Part shown: in pieces, positions 11,841 through 23,255 of the stretch
Layout: every line of letters begins with the position of its first letter
Numbering within the stretch: the stretch's first letter is position 1
NCBI GenBank assembly: GCA_038363925.1
Contig: JAQQWL010000009.1
Span: 2,852,001 to 2,916,000 of the forward strand
Direction: 5' to 3'
From: Apiospora phragmitis
Taxonomy: Eukaryota; Ascomycota; Sordariomycetes; Amphisphaeriales; Apiosporaceae
Length of the DNA stretch: 64,000 bases
The notes under the pieces: model-generated
Databases searched by the model: none
The model's input: only the letters and a program-made list of their open reading frames with translations
Told to the model about the DNA's origin: nothing
Made by a program: the position numbers and the translations under genes

Positions 11841-13018
11841 GTCACGCCAGTGCCATCTGAACATTCGGCGCATAATGGTAGCTCCCGTCACCAACTATTT
11901 AGCCGTTGGCCGAAGCGCCTGCCATGGTTATGACAACGGCCGCTGCTCATGGGAGGTAATGAGGGTGACCACTGAGATTGAGGTGGTGTTGAAGGTAAAG
12001 CGGTAAAGCGTTGGGCACCTTGAAACACCTACTCCATTCATGGGTAGACCTTTGGCGGCAGCCTCACTTAGTAGATCTATAATAAATATGAATCTCACAG
12101 ACCATCCGGTACACACCCGTCCGAACCCCTTTCCCCCTCAAATAGACTCTGGCTTAGTTATAGTTATAGGGCCGTCTTCTAGCAGATCTGAAGTAACAAG
12201 GATATCACTGTGATGAAATTGTATGTGACCGCTGCCTACGCCTCTCTCGTTCCTTCTAAGTTGATGACTCCTAGTATTGAACATAGGTGAAGGCAAGGCG
12301 ACATACCCTGTCTCAACTAATACATCGGTGTATCGTCTAGCAGTTGAGAAGTTGAGCGATAATGATTCCTCATCAATATTAAATGCAGATGAGAAGCTTT
12401 GTTTCGTTATCTCTGTCATGTCTATAGTAACTGTGATTGTCAGATATAAAATATTTGATACACATTGTGAATTCTCAAGTATCGCCGTGCCAGTACTGAA
12501 AATGCTCAGATATCATGCATACTGTACCTAGATATTATGGTCTTATTCAGACACTCAAAGTCTATGAAGATATGAAAATTAATCTCAGACTCCTATATCC
12601 TACGTGTCAACACGACTACGCCCCAGGGGTCTTTTCTCGCTCCCAGGCGGTCTCATCCTGTGTTATACCCCCTCCTCTCCCCCGATGTTGTTATTGTTAT
12701 TGGGGGGACGGGAAGGATAATAGGGATCGAACCAATATGCGCATGTGCCCACCATACTTTCATCTTCCTAGTAACATGATATCAAGAATTCAGTAAGTTC
12801 TTTACCTGTATTAATATACACATGTCTTACCCTGAATGTTTATACCGCAAAGAATTCAGAGTCTAGTTCTTCTTTGTATATTGTCCTTAGATTTATGGAA
12901 AAGTCCATATTCATTTGGTGAGTTTCAAGCTCTGCCTTTCCGACATACCATCAATACACAATAGAGCAGTCACGTAATTGCAGATTTTACACGTCACAAT
13001 AGCATAATTGGTCTCAGC
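11841..13018. other. Intergenic, moderately AT-rich
   Basis: 3' flank of the acetyltransferase gene, then AT-enriched sequence from about 12,050. Open frames are short and without motifs. The AT enrichment is much milder than in the transposon block and CA/TG are common, so it is not RIP-saturated. Nothing recognised. Confidence 0.45.
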
Positions 13019-13200
13019 TTTATACCGGGATATGGCCAACGGTAGCAGATCCGGATGTCAAGCTAATCCGCAGAGGAAGATATTTAACAAATACTATACT
13101 CGGGGAAATCATCAGCATGGTTGGACCAGGAAAGGAACCCGAGATTGAACATGGACCAATGTTACTGTATCCAAATACCCCATTTTCCCACAAAACATGA
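13019..13200 (+). pseudogene. Unrecognised coding-like exon fragment
   Basis: A stop-free stretch of about 60 codons with protein-like composition (DPDVKLIRRGRYLTNTILGE, then a Gly/Pro/Glu-rich segment) follows a good splice acceptor (GTCTCAG at 13,018) and ends in TGA. No start, upstream exon or downstream continuation was found. It could be a relic exon of a decayed gene or a chance frame. Family unknown. Confidence 0.25.
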
Positions 13201-13822
13201 TTATCGCGAATAACTTGCCAACGGATAGGATGTGCCGTCTGAAGATGTCTCGAGTACCCCATTTATTTAATACACACGAGGAGTCTTGATATATCTACGT
13301 GAGCTATTCAAATCCATGATACTCGTTCTTTTCCAATATCTTGTGGGAATTGAAAGTCAATAGAACAGGGTTATGGACATAAAACTATATACTGTGGATA
13401 GAACAATACTGTAAATAACTAATAGGGGTGCCCCTGATTAGCATTTTATAATACACGACAAGCATGGTAATAACAGCAAAGTTTATGGAAGATTTCTTTG
13501 GGAGCCTTTTGTTTCCGCTGGACTGACTTGGAAAGACAAGAAGAACAAGAAAACGTGTATCCATAACTTGACGAACTAAAATTATCCTGACGGGTTCTAT
13601 TCAATCGATTGTGTTTTAGGTAGAAAGTGCAAGTCGCAGAGTGGCACCCTTCTTGGCCTACTAGATCAGCTTGCCACTTGTCAATAGACTGCATTCGTCT
13701 GACACAGCAGAGTTCGTGGCTGAGTTACGAGGGCAACGTTCAGCAACGAACTGGTATTGAGCCCCAAAACACGTGGGCCTGATAGCATCGAGGGTTGACG
13801 AAGGATCAACAATGATTGGCTA

Positions 13823-14218
13823 ATGAGCATTCTATCACATTCTGCTGTTGGTGCGTTCCTGGAGGCAGAGGCTGCCATTGCCACACAGGTGCTGCTCAAC
13901 CAAGTAGATGCCATCGTACCGTCCGAGGCGATTGCTGCTTCCGTGCTTACGCGGTCGGGCCTAGAGGAGGACGAAGAGTCCAGTGGCGAGAGGACCGTCA
14001 TCAGCTTCATGGACGAGAATCTCCGCCACAGACCAGCTGTGCCAAGGTCTCGGTCGCTACTGGAAGTTCTTCGGGCTGCACGACTTCATCTGGCAGTGCA
14101 AGAATACGGCATCAGCTTCGCAAACGAAATCGTGGCTGAGTTTCAACTCAATCCATCCAAACCTACCAATGTAATACGCCAAGAGATATGCCAACGGGAG
14201 AACGACAACAGCTTCTGA
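13823..14218 (+). CDS. Hypothetical 131-residue frame
   Basis: ATG-started frame with an alanine/leucine-rich first half (FLEAEAAIATQVLLNQV at residues ~12-28) that looks helical, then an acidic/charged second half. I do not recognise it. Upstream in the same frame (near 13,725-13,800) there are readable pieces separated by stops, which suggests either missing introns or decay. It may belong with the fragments at 14,236-14,846 as remains of one gene. Confidence 0.25.
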   Translation: MSILSHSAVGAFLEAEAAIATQVLLNQVDAIVPSEAIAASVLTRSGLEEDEESSGERTVISFMDENLRHRPAVPRSRSLLEVLRAARLHLAVQEYGISFANEIVAEFQLNPSKPTNVIRQEICQRENDNSF

Positions 14219-14235
14219 TGGCATCGTAGATCACG

Positions 14236-14846
14236 ATGCCGCTTGGGGCGCATTTATTGTAGAATACGGTCTAGCTGAAACGCCCTCCATACAACATATC
14301 ATGTTATTTGGGGTCAGAGAAACTGCATCAGATCCCCCAGGCTGAGACCTGCGAGGAATGCTACGGGCTATTTCATCATTCCCACTGGTGGCGTTGGTCC
14401 CCCCGCCACGGAGCTTTCCCTCTACGGCGGGCTTCGAGGTGCAAACGAGCCGACCCACATCGTCTTCCTCGAGTGGTTGACACCCGATGATGATGTTCTC
14501 CAGCTGAAACCAGATCCAGGCACCAGGGCCAGCGGACGGCTGGGGACGAGCATACCCAGAAGAATGCCGGGCTCACTGGGTGTACCGAGAGTACCGTCGC
14601 GACCCGTGCCGATGCGGATATATCATATGGGACGGACGTAGGCTGGCGGCGATCGACCTCTTCCAGGAATTATGGAACAATCTATTTCGTTTGTGCGGTG
14701 CGGCCCGGGAGCAGCAAGAGGCCGTGCAACGACGGGCCGGCGTATATGGGTTATGGGAAAGGAGGGAGTGGATCGGGAAGAGCTGCGGTTGTGGCTGCTG
14801 GAGCTGGGCCGATGAAGGAAATAAAGCGAGGTACCCTGGGTAGATG
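14236..14846 (+). pseudogene. Decayed or unrecognised gene fragments
   Basis: Three protein-like plus-strand stretches lie in different frames: 14,236-14,342 (WGAFIVEYGLAETPSIQH), about 14,365-14,520 (FIIPTGGVGPPATELSLYGG, then THIVFLEWLTPDDDVLQL) and about 14,515-14,846 (GWGRAYPEECRAHWVYREY, RRLAAIDLFQELWNNLFRLC). Introns do not join them cleanly. The pieces could be exons of an unrecognised gene or frameshifted remains. The minus-strand frame across 14,573-14,929 is an antisense shadow. Confidence 0.3.
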
Positions 14847-14849
14847 CAG

Positions 14850-17059
14850 TAGAGGGAAGTCATCCGAGATAGATGTCTGAGCCGGGCGGCCTGTACACTC
14901 TTGCGCCTGAATGTTCGCTCAGTCGACATGCATGCCTACCATGCTCAGATCTTGATTCTGTAGCCACTGTCAATGGTCATGTTAGTCGCCGACTCATCCG
15001 CGCCAGAACTTGGCGAACCTTTGTTCATCCACGTCTAGAACCCACTATATGTTGCTAATAACTCTTGTATTTGTCAAGTACCGGACCGCCGGGTCGGTCG
15101 TCCCTCGGCGTGCTATGGCAGGTACAGTGTGTTGTACGTACATGATATCATGTGCGGAGCTGCAGTACGGCGGCAATCGGGGTTACATCCGCAAGCCTCC
15201 ATTAGGCGTTTCTTTTGGTCCTGTATACATATGTAATCGTGTACACAACGCCAGATCAAGTCCAACCACTACGATCTGGATGCTCCATCGCTTAAACCCA
15301 GATTGCTACGTCATGTGCAGCAGCCCCAAAATATCGACACACGTGGGCCCGGACCATGATTCCCATAATTCAATTCGCATCACGTCAAATTAATGCACAC
15401 GGGCAGATACCAAGCCAATGAGCTTCTGTGATGATGTCGAGGGTGAGGTATGCAAGCCCTCGGCGCACACCGACTTCATCCGAGGCTCGGAACTTTTCAG
15501 CTGCGGTTCCGTACTATCCGGCGTATGACTTGACGACTGAGATGCGGTATGTGTAAGTACACAACCCGAGCTTCTGACATCAAATTTGTAGACTGTACTG
15601 ATCGTCACTTTGATCTTATGAACCCCCGGAAGGCTTAATCTAGTAAGTAGTCGATGCGGGAGCTCTTGGTCCAGAGCCTCGACCAACTTAGCGAGAAACA
15701 ACTTGCACCCGTCAAGCCGCCCGCCTCGTGGCCGGCTGCAGCAGAGTCTGTGTCTCTGGGCTAGACTAGGCCAAGGCGCCTACAGTTAGCGTCCGTCCGT
15801 CCTGAGCTCGCTAGTGGCTGAAGGAATAGGCGCGTGCTTGAGTCAAGAGTTGCACTGCGAGTAGTCTAACACTTAAGATAAAGAGCGATTATATAGGGAT
15901 TATAATAGACACGAGATGGCCCTGTATAGTATAGGATGTGAAGGGGAGCTAAAGCCCGCCGTTGCCAGCTTGATCAAACAAATCTCCTACACAACGACAA
16001 GCCGCGAAACGAGGATAGCCATGGTCATGGTATTATTTATAGAGCACCTAGTTTTCGTCAAGGTATGACGGAACCTTAGGCTTTCCGTTACGTGGAGCGT
16101 CAAGCTGAAGAAGTGGTCTCCGCGACTTAACTTTGGGATTATCCATCACCTGCATCTAGCATATCACGTTTGCTTCGGGTGTTGTTTGGTTCTCCTATTG
16201 AGGGTATCGTATTAACTTGACCACGAGTTGAACTGGTCGAAATGAGCTGCAATTAGAAAGTGCATCCGGCGATCCGTCCAATGTGCGGCAGCCAAGAGCC
16301 CAGTCCGCTGTACTCCGTAGTTGCGTTCCTTTAGCGGGAACGTGCCCCACTGAAAAGTTGAACGGACACCAAGGCCCATGCCTAGCAGCCCAGGATGCAC
16401 CTATCGTGAAGCTCCTGTGCAGGGCGGGCCAGGGCATGCTCGTTTCCGTCACAGCAAAACTCGGGGGAATGGAGCAAAATAATATTTTTCCGGTGTGTTC
16501 AGGAATGGGTGAAGGGAGGGGGAGTGTGGGAGGAGGAGCAGGACACGCACGTATGGACTTATCTATGTGGCCAGCATTTGAGGACAGCAGACAGAGAGTG
16601 AGGGAGTAGGCATTGAATTGATTGATAGCGGGATTGTGCCAGTAAAACATCCATAGGGCCCCCAACATCCATAGTACACAATTTTCTTCCTTTTTTCCCT
16701 GGCAAGTTTCTTATCAATCCAATTGTAGTCAGACCTAGTCAGACCCGTTCTTCCAGCCTTTTGGTTTTGGGATCCCAGGCACCAGGGCCGTCCCAGCTCA
16801 GCTCGAGCTACGTTGAAACTACGTCTTCACTGTTTCCCTTTTTTCCAAGTCTCCAGCCCAAAAGTCCACTTTTGCCTGGTTTTGGCCCACTTCGTCGCAA
16901 AGTCGCTCATCATTTTCATTGACTCAGCAGCTCGCCCTTATTATAGAATTATTTCTTCTGACCTAAGAAACTCCCCAATTTCTCGTTCACGAAAAGCGTA
17001 TTCTACTCAAGAATCCTCTCGACATTCTTCAAGTCGCTCAAACTCGGCCAATTGGTGTC
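14850..17059. other. Intergenic, upstream region of NADH dehydrogenase gene
   Basis: Long gene-free stretch. The last ~350 bp (16,690-17,059) are pyrimidine-rich and look like the promoter and leader of the NADH dehydrogenase gene. The open frames near 15,390-15,701 and 16,195-16,668 (both -) have no motifs and poor codon composition. No RNA gene was recognised. Confidence 0.45.
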
Positions 17060-18991
17060 ATGGCTTCGACCTCGAGGGCTCTGACCCGACTTGCTGACCC
17101 CCAGCTTGGTCTCAGGGCTGCACAGCGACAGCTCTCTGCTGTTCCCGCAGTCGCATCAATCGCTAGGCTGTCGACGTCATCTACGCGCAGAAGCCTCCTG
17201 CTCGCCTCCAACCTCACATCCAAGACCCGACCTACGCTGAGCTTATCGCGACAAGCCCGACGTGCCTATGCTGATGCCGCTCCCGCCAAGAAGCCTCGCA
17301 AATTCCGCTACTTTCGCTGGGCATGGCGCTTGACCTACCTCTACGTCCTCGGATCCATTGGTTATGTCATCTACGATGGCTACAGCTCTCGTCACCCCGA
17401 TATTCAGTTCCAGCCCGACCCTAGCAAGAAGAACTTGGTCGTTCTCGGTAAGTTGGCAAACTACCCTTCCGATTGACCCAATTGGGCTCGGCCTTCTCGG
17501 TTCAGGTACATGTGAGCACAGGATCTTGGTACTGACGTGTGTCACGGGATAAAGGTACCGGCTGGGGCTCCGTCGCGCTCTTGAAGAAGCTCGATACGGA
17601 AAACTACAATGTTATTGTGGTGTCGCCGCGCAACTACTTCCTCTTCACCCCTCTCCTGCCATCATGCACGACCGGTAACATCGAGCACCGCTCCATCATG
17701 GAGCCCGTCCGCCAGATCCTCCGCTCCAAGAAGGCTTCTGCCATGTACTACGAAGCCGAATGCACCCACATCGACGCTGAACGTAAGGTAATTAAGATTT
17801 CCGACAACAGCGACATCAAGGGTGATGTCAACATGACCGAAGTCCCCTACGATATGTTGGTCGTTGGTGTCGGTGCCGAGAACGCTACCTTTGGCATTCC
17901 CGGTGTCCGTGAAAACAGCTGTTTCCTGAAGGAGATTAAAGATGCCCAGGCTATCCGTACCAAGATCATGGACTGCGTCGAGACCGCCGGTTTCAAGAAC
18001 CAGAAGCCCGAAGAGGTCTCCCGTCTCATGCACATGGTCGTCGTCGGTGGTGGTCCCACTGGTGTCGAGTTTGCTGGCGAGCTTCGCGACTTCTTCGATG
18101 AGGACATCAAGAAGCTGGTCCCCCAGATTGCCGATAGCTTCAAGGTCACTCTCGTGGAGGCACTGCCAAATGTGCTGCCCATGTTCAGCAAGCAGCTGAT
18201 CGATTACACCGAGAGCACCTTCAAGGAGGAGCACATCGAGATCATGACCAAGACCATGGTCAAGAACGTCACGGACAAGTACATTGAGGCCGAGATCACC
18301 CGCCCCGATGGCAAGAAGGAATTGACCAGGATCCCCTACGGTCTGCTCGTATGGGCTACTGGTAACGCTCTCCGACCTTTGGTCAAGGATCTCATGAGCC
18401 AAATTCCGGCACAGAAGGACTCCCGACGTGGTCTCGCTGTCAACGAATACCTTGTCGTACAGGGCGCCCGTGATATCTGGGCCGTTGGAGACTGTGCCGT
18501 TGCCGGATACGCACCCACCGCCCAAGTTGCTTCCCAGGAAGGCGCATTCCTTGCCCGCCTCTTCAACAACATGGCAAAGACTGAGGCTCTCGAGGCCAAG
18601 GTCCACGAGCTGAGCTCGACCCTGAACGTACAGCCTGGCAACTCTGCTCAGATCGTCCAGGAGATTGAGTCAACGGAGCGCCAACTCCGCCGCATCAAGG
18701 ACATCAAGCCCTTCCACTACTCGCACCAAGGCAGTCTGGCTTATATCGGCAGCGAAAAGGCCGTTGCTGATGTTGCCTGGTTGAACGGCAACATTGCCTC
18801 TGGTGGCAAGTTGACATACCTGTTCTGGAGAAGTGCTTACCTGAGCATGTGCTTCAGCAGTGAGTAACCCCATTCTATCTACCTTTTATCACGACATGTT
18901 GCTGACACCTTTCATAGCCCGAAACCGTGTCCTGGTCGCTCTGGACTGGATCAAGGCCAAGGTCTATGGCCGTGATGTCTCGCGAGAGTAA
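17060..18991 (+). CDS. Alternative (type II) NADH dehydrogenase, mitochondrial
   Basis: Predicted 588-residue rotenone-insensitive NADH:ubiquinone oxidoreductase, a single-subunit FAD enzyme that passes electrons to ubiquinone without pumping protons. Exons are 17,060-17,447, 17,555-18,859 and 18,918-18,991, in phase. Residues 1-~70 are a Ser/Arg-rich mitochondrial presequence with a likely cleavage site near RAYADAAP. Residues 91-107 form a hydrophobic anchor (LTYLYVLGSIGYVIYDG). The first dinucleotide fold starts at about 126 (VVLGTGWGS, split by intron 1). The second is near 293 (VVVGGGPTGVEFAGEL). The C-terminal membrane-binding part is FWRSAYLSM and the end is VYGRDVSRE. There is no EF-hand insertion, unlike calcium-binding external forms. 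The presequence plus anchor suits an external, intermembrane-space-facing enzyme (inference); an internal type is less likely. Confidence 0.93.
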
Positions 18992-19869
18992 GCGTGACTC
19001 TCCAATCGATTGACACAAAAAGCGCCGTTTTTCTTTACTACTACACGCGAGGGTCAAGGTCGCGCTTGATACCATTCCCACGGGTTCCTCTGTTTGCAAG
19101 GAGTTAAGGAGGGGAACCAAATAGACACCGAATACTAGACGGTTGGAAATAAAGCGCAAACCTGGGAGGGTGTAAGATATTACAGCCGAGTCGAGACCTA
19201 AGAAAGAATCTAGAAGGCCCTCCTTTTGTCTGGGCCACCTTACGAACAGAATTTTACTTATTAATGCTACGTATGAATGAAGACCCAATCCATGAAGCTG
19301 CCATGATCCCGTTTCAGGCTCCTAAGTTGCCCTCATAACAGCGGGCCATTCAGTTATCTAAATTGCGTAGACTACATCATTGGACACATACAGTACCTTA
19401 CTAGGCCTATGGTGGCCTATAGCATCATGCCCATCGTACCTAAAGTGCCCGTTGGTGAAGCTGGATTTGCTGCTGAACTCATCATGTTGCAGTGGTAACC
19501 ACCCCCGAACTCTTGGCCTGCATGACACTACTGTATGCAAGATGTCCGCCTCCTCCGCATGCAGAATGCGGGCGGGGGGAACCTCGGTCGGCTCAACTGT
19601 TAAACCTACATGTATGTACATATAACTTCAGACGGGATCGCATTGAAAGTGAGGGATCACATTATCCTTCATCATTCGTGTGCTCTAGTTTTTGATAAGT
19701 GGCAATCAAGATTGCAGGCTTGATATATCTGATGAAGCGCCTTGAACGTCATACCAGCCTATCCATGTAGGATTGCCAGTCGCATCATCAGCATCTTGCT
19801 TTGCGGTATCACCATCACTTACAGTTCTACGAGAGAGCATCACACCCGAAAGGCTCATAATTGTTCATT
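18992..19869. other. Intergenic, tandem gene spacer
   Basis: Between two plus-strand genes: the 3' flank of the NADH dehydrogenase gene and the promoter of the hydrolase gene. No supported frame or RNA gene. Confidence 0.5.
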
Positions 19870-21003
19870 ATGGCAGCAAACAAACCAGCCTATTCCACCA
19901 CGGTCGATACCCTCGTCCCCGGGGATCCGCGCGTCCAGCATCTCGACGCCGAGATTGGGCCCTACACCTACCATTACATGCTGGCGACGCCGCCGGGGCC
20001 CGACGCCCCGCGCGCCACCATCCTGCTCGTCCACGGCTGGCCGGACCTCGGCATGGCCTGGCGCTACCAAGTGCCCTACCTGGCGAAGACGCTGCGGTGC
20101 CGCGTCATCGCGCCCGACATGCTCGGCTACGGCCGCACGTCGGCGCCCGCCGACCCCGCCGCCTACACGCTGCGCAACATCGCGGCGCAGATGCGCGCCC
20201 TGGTCGCGCACGTGCTGGGCCCCGACGGCGGCAGGCAGGAGCCCGTCATCCTCGGCGGTCACGACTGGGGCGGCGCCGCCGTCTGGCGCGTCGCCATGTG
20301 GTGTCCGGACCTGGTGCGCGCCGTGTTTAGTTTGAACGTGCCCTTCGCGCCGCCGCTGCGCCGCCTCGTCGAGGGCGAGGAGCTCGTCGAGCGCGTGCCG
20401 AGCTTTCGCTACCAGCTGCAGCTGGCGTCGCCCGAGGCCGAGCGCATCGTGGACGCGAGCCCCGCGCGGCTCCGCGCGTTCATCAACGCTATCTACGGCG
20501 GCTCCGTCGCCTCCGCCTCCGAAGCTGGTGGCACCGGCCGGCCCAAGTTCGCGTTCAGCACGCAGACGGGCGTTGTCGAGAGCGCGCTCGACGCCGGGGT
20601 CGGGCCTGCGTCCCTCATGAGCCCCGACATGGTCGACTTTTACGTCCGCGAGTATAGCCGCCACGGACTCCACGGGCCGACGAACTGGTACCGGACCCGG
20701 CGGCTCAACTTCGAGGACGAGCTGCCGCGCTTCGTCCCGCAGGGGGGGGATTCGAATTCCCCGAAGAAGGAATGGCGGTTTAAGTGTCCGGCCATGGTCG
20801 TCATGGCCGAGAAGGATATCACGCTGCCGCCTGCGCTGGCGGATGGCACGGAGAAATGGTTCGAGGGTCCCGGCGGGCTGCGCAAGGAGGTCGTCAAGGG
20901 TGTAGGGCATTGGGGCATGTGGCAGGACCCGGAGACGGTGAATGGGTACATTGGGAGCTTCGTCGAGGATGTGCTGGGGGGTAGGCTCAAGGAGAAGCTA
21001 TGA
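19870..21003 (+). CDS. Alpha/beta-hydrolase, epoxide hydrolase type
   Basis: Intronless gene of 377 residues starting MAANKPAYSTTVD. It would open epoxide rings with water to give diols. The oxyanion motif HGWPD is at residues 55-59 and the nucleophile elbow GGHDWGG gives Asp132. The acid is probably Asp316 (VMAEKD) and the base His347 (GVGHWG). The lid tyrosine motif NWYRT puts Tyr274 at the epoxide oxygen, with a second lid Tyr near 181. NWYR together with an Asp nucleophile separates epoxide hydrolases from lipases and haloalkane dehalogenases. There is no signal peptide, so it is likely cytosolic. Codon use is markedly GC-rich at third positions compared with neighbours, which also leaves a 351-codon antisense frame open. 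The in-frame TTG upstream at 19,861 is not needed. Confidence 0.9.
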   Translation: MAANKPAYSTTVDTLVPGDPRVQHLDAEIGPYTYHYMLATPPGPDAPRATILLVHGWPDLGMAWRYQVPYLAKTLRCRVIAPDMLGYGRTSAPADPAAYTLRNIAAQMRALVAHVLGPDGGRQEPVILGGHDWGGAAVWRVAMWCPDLVRAVFSLNVPFAPPLRRLVEGEELVERVPSFRYQLQLASPEAERIVDASPARLRAFINAIYGGSVASASEAGGTGRPKFAFSTQTGVVESALDAGVGPASLMSPDMVDFYVREYSRHGLHGPTNWYRTRRLNFEDELPRFVPQGGDSNSPKKEWRFKCPAMVVMAEKDITLPPALADGTEKWFEGPGGLRKEVVKGVGHWGMWQDPETVNGYIGSFVEDVLGGRLKEKL

Positions 21004-23255
21004 GAAAAGGGGTAGGTATAGCGGTGGGGCGGCTATCGAGGAGGTTTTCTTGTAAGCATAGGGGCGGCGTGGTGCCACCATATGCAGAGGCTATTGATAC
21101 ACTATTTCTCCGAATATCATCATCGCTTTTTGACCACATGGCAGGATGTTTCGCCTGCCGTGAGAACCAAGTTTGTTGTATCATAAGTTCAAACGAGGTC
21201 TCACCTAGGGTATGTCCACCGCGCACTATATATACAGAGGAAGATTTTGATCTTCTTCATACGATTGAGACTTATGTCTACTTCTTCTGGACCATTCTCG
21301 TCAAGTAATAGCCCGGACGAACAGTTTTGAACATGACCGACCACCCTTTGGTCGTTAAGTTAACACATGACCCCTCACTGCTAAAATGGTAACACTGGGG
21401 TTACGGAACAATTCGAAGATTGTGATTCCACAATTCGATTCTCAAGGGAAAAAAGGAGGACGGGTGAAGTTCGCACTCGTATCGGAGGTTTGTGGGAACC
21501 GTCCCGACGCGATAAGAGGAAGTCGATCTGATGAACAGGTGCTGGGCCAGATCGCACAGCTAGTGTTTTGTTTACTTGATGCACCACTCCTTATAGGAGT
21601 CTGGTAGGGAGGCGCAATGTCGCGATGCATTGGACTGGGCAGTGGACTGGGCCCCCCCCCCGAAATTACCGTTGAGACCGCCCCGGCCCGCAACAAAAAG
21701 CACACACCTGGCGATACAAAGCCGTTCAGCTAACCTAAAGTCTCCCCTCCACATCCATTCGTCTGGCGCATTGCGGAAGTTGTGGTGGCTGATGCTGATA
21801 AGTGCTGCATCTTCGGACGAGCCGCCATTCAAGTCAGTAAGAAGAACTTTAATATGCTGCTATAACCTTGCTTCCCAAGTCCCGACTGAAGCTATATGAG
21901 GTTGGTGGTAAGGTTAAATATGGTCCATCCCAGACTGCTAGTGCTCCAAATCATTTGAAGTGTGGATCTGACGACGACAACACCAGACAATAAATCTTCA
22001 GCTTTTAGATGCATAGCTCCTGCCCGTGCGGTCTTGATGCGTTGTCTGTCTGTTGTCTGATGCAAGGACGTTCGTTCAACTGATAAAACACAGACTGCCA
22101 AGGAGTTGCGTCGCATGCCAATCTGCCTGATCGGTTGGCCGTTGGTGGCACATAGTGAGTAAGTGAAAAACAGGTCTCTGGTCGGGTTGTTGAAACTTGC
22201 GGCACACCATCAGTCAGCGAATGACTGGCCCAAAAGTGCTAGTCAGGGGTCTCGTTGGAAAGTGGCTGGTCTTGGTGGCATTGCATTGGTCGCTGGTATG
22301 ACGACGACCAACCTTTTTCGTTTCGGTCCAAGCTGGCGGCGGGCAGAGCGTTGCGCGTGGCCAGGCGGAATGCGGAATGCGGAATGCAGGCAATCGATAA
22401 ATCAATTGCAAGATGGCTCATCAATGGACAGCAGCAGCAAGCATCAATTGGAAGGCTGTGCGTGCGTCTGCGTACCGACGTACGAGCATGTTTGTGCTAC
22501 TGAACCGGATAATTGCTGAAGTCGATTGATGAATTAATTTGATGCCAAGAGCGCAATCCTGCGGCTGCAGGCCCTTCATCGTGACTGGCTGAACCCAGAA
22601 GGCTGTGCAGCGTTGAAAGGCCATCGGGGACTGTGAGGCTTCTGTAGGTACTTTGTCTGGCCTCTAGCAGGTACCTAGCTCCGCCGCTGCTTACCTAGGT
22701 GCCCCCCCGTAGCGCCCCCGTAGCAGCTGTGCCGTGCAGCATGTACTCCAACACGAGCCTACCTGACCTCCAGTCTTCTTCCGCCTACCTTGCTCGTGTC
22801 CCGACCCTTGATCCATCCTGCCAAATGCGTGCCATGAAAGAGAGAGAGAAGAGCAAGTACCAACCATCCCCGGCATTGTACTGTTGTGTATGGGTTTGAT
22901 GTTTTACGCTTTCTCATTTACTACCTGTTTCGTCTTTTGAAGACTCCCTCCATTTTTTCCCGACTCTCCCTCGAAACGTCGACGACGGATTAGTTTATCC
23001 TCCAAAAAGTAGACTGCGAATGCCGCTGTCTGCTTCTCTTTTAATTCAATCCAGCATTGATTGCGCGCCGTATTGCTCCTAATTTCCGCCACGTCCCCCT
23101 ACCGAGACAACTTAATTTTCGAGCCATTCGTTACCTATTAGACACGACACGAGCATTCCGTATGCGGTCCACCGCGCCTTTCTCCCCCCCCCTCCCCCTA
23201 ACCTGACGACTTCCATTCCTTTGACCGCCCCATCCGGCATTGTCGCGACTCGGTC
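21004..23255. other. Intergenic, long upstream region of P4-ATPase gene
   Basis: 3' flank of the hydrolase gene, then a long promoter/leader region. It contains a C9 run at about 21,653-21,661. The last ~150 bp have pyrimidine-rich tracts including a CT-run near 23,180-23,205, typical of fungal leaders. Short frames on both strands have no motifs. No gene supported. Confidence 0.45.

Noticed and set aside
16195..16668. 157-codon minus frame upstream of the NADH dehydrogenase gene
   Set aside because: Biased, motif-free translation; lies in the promoter region of a strong gene.
17662..18606. 314-codon frame antisense to the NADH dehydrogenase gene
   Set aside because: Mirror of a conserved coding sequence; no start context or family match.
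19855..20910. 351-codon open frame antisense to the epoxide hydrolase gene
   Set aside because: It follows from the very high GC3 of the sense gene, has no motifs and is low complexity; the sense frame has a full catalytic set.
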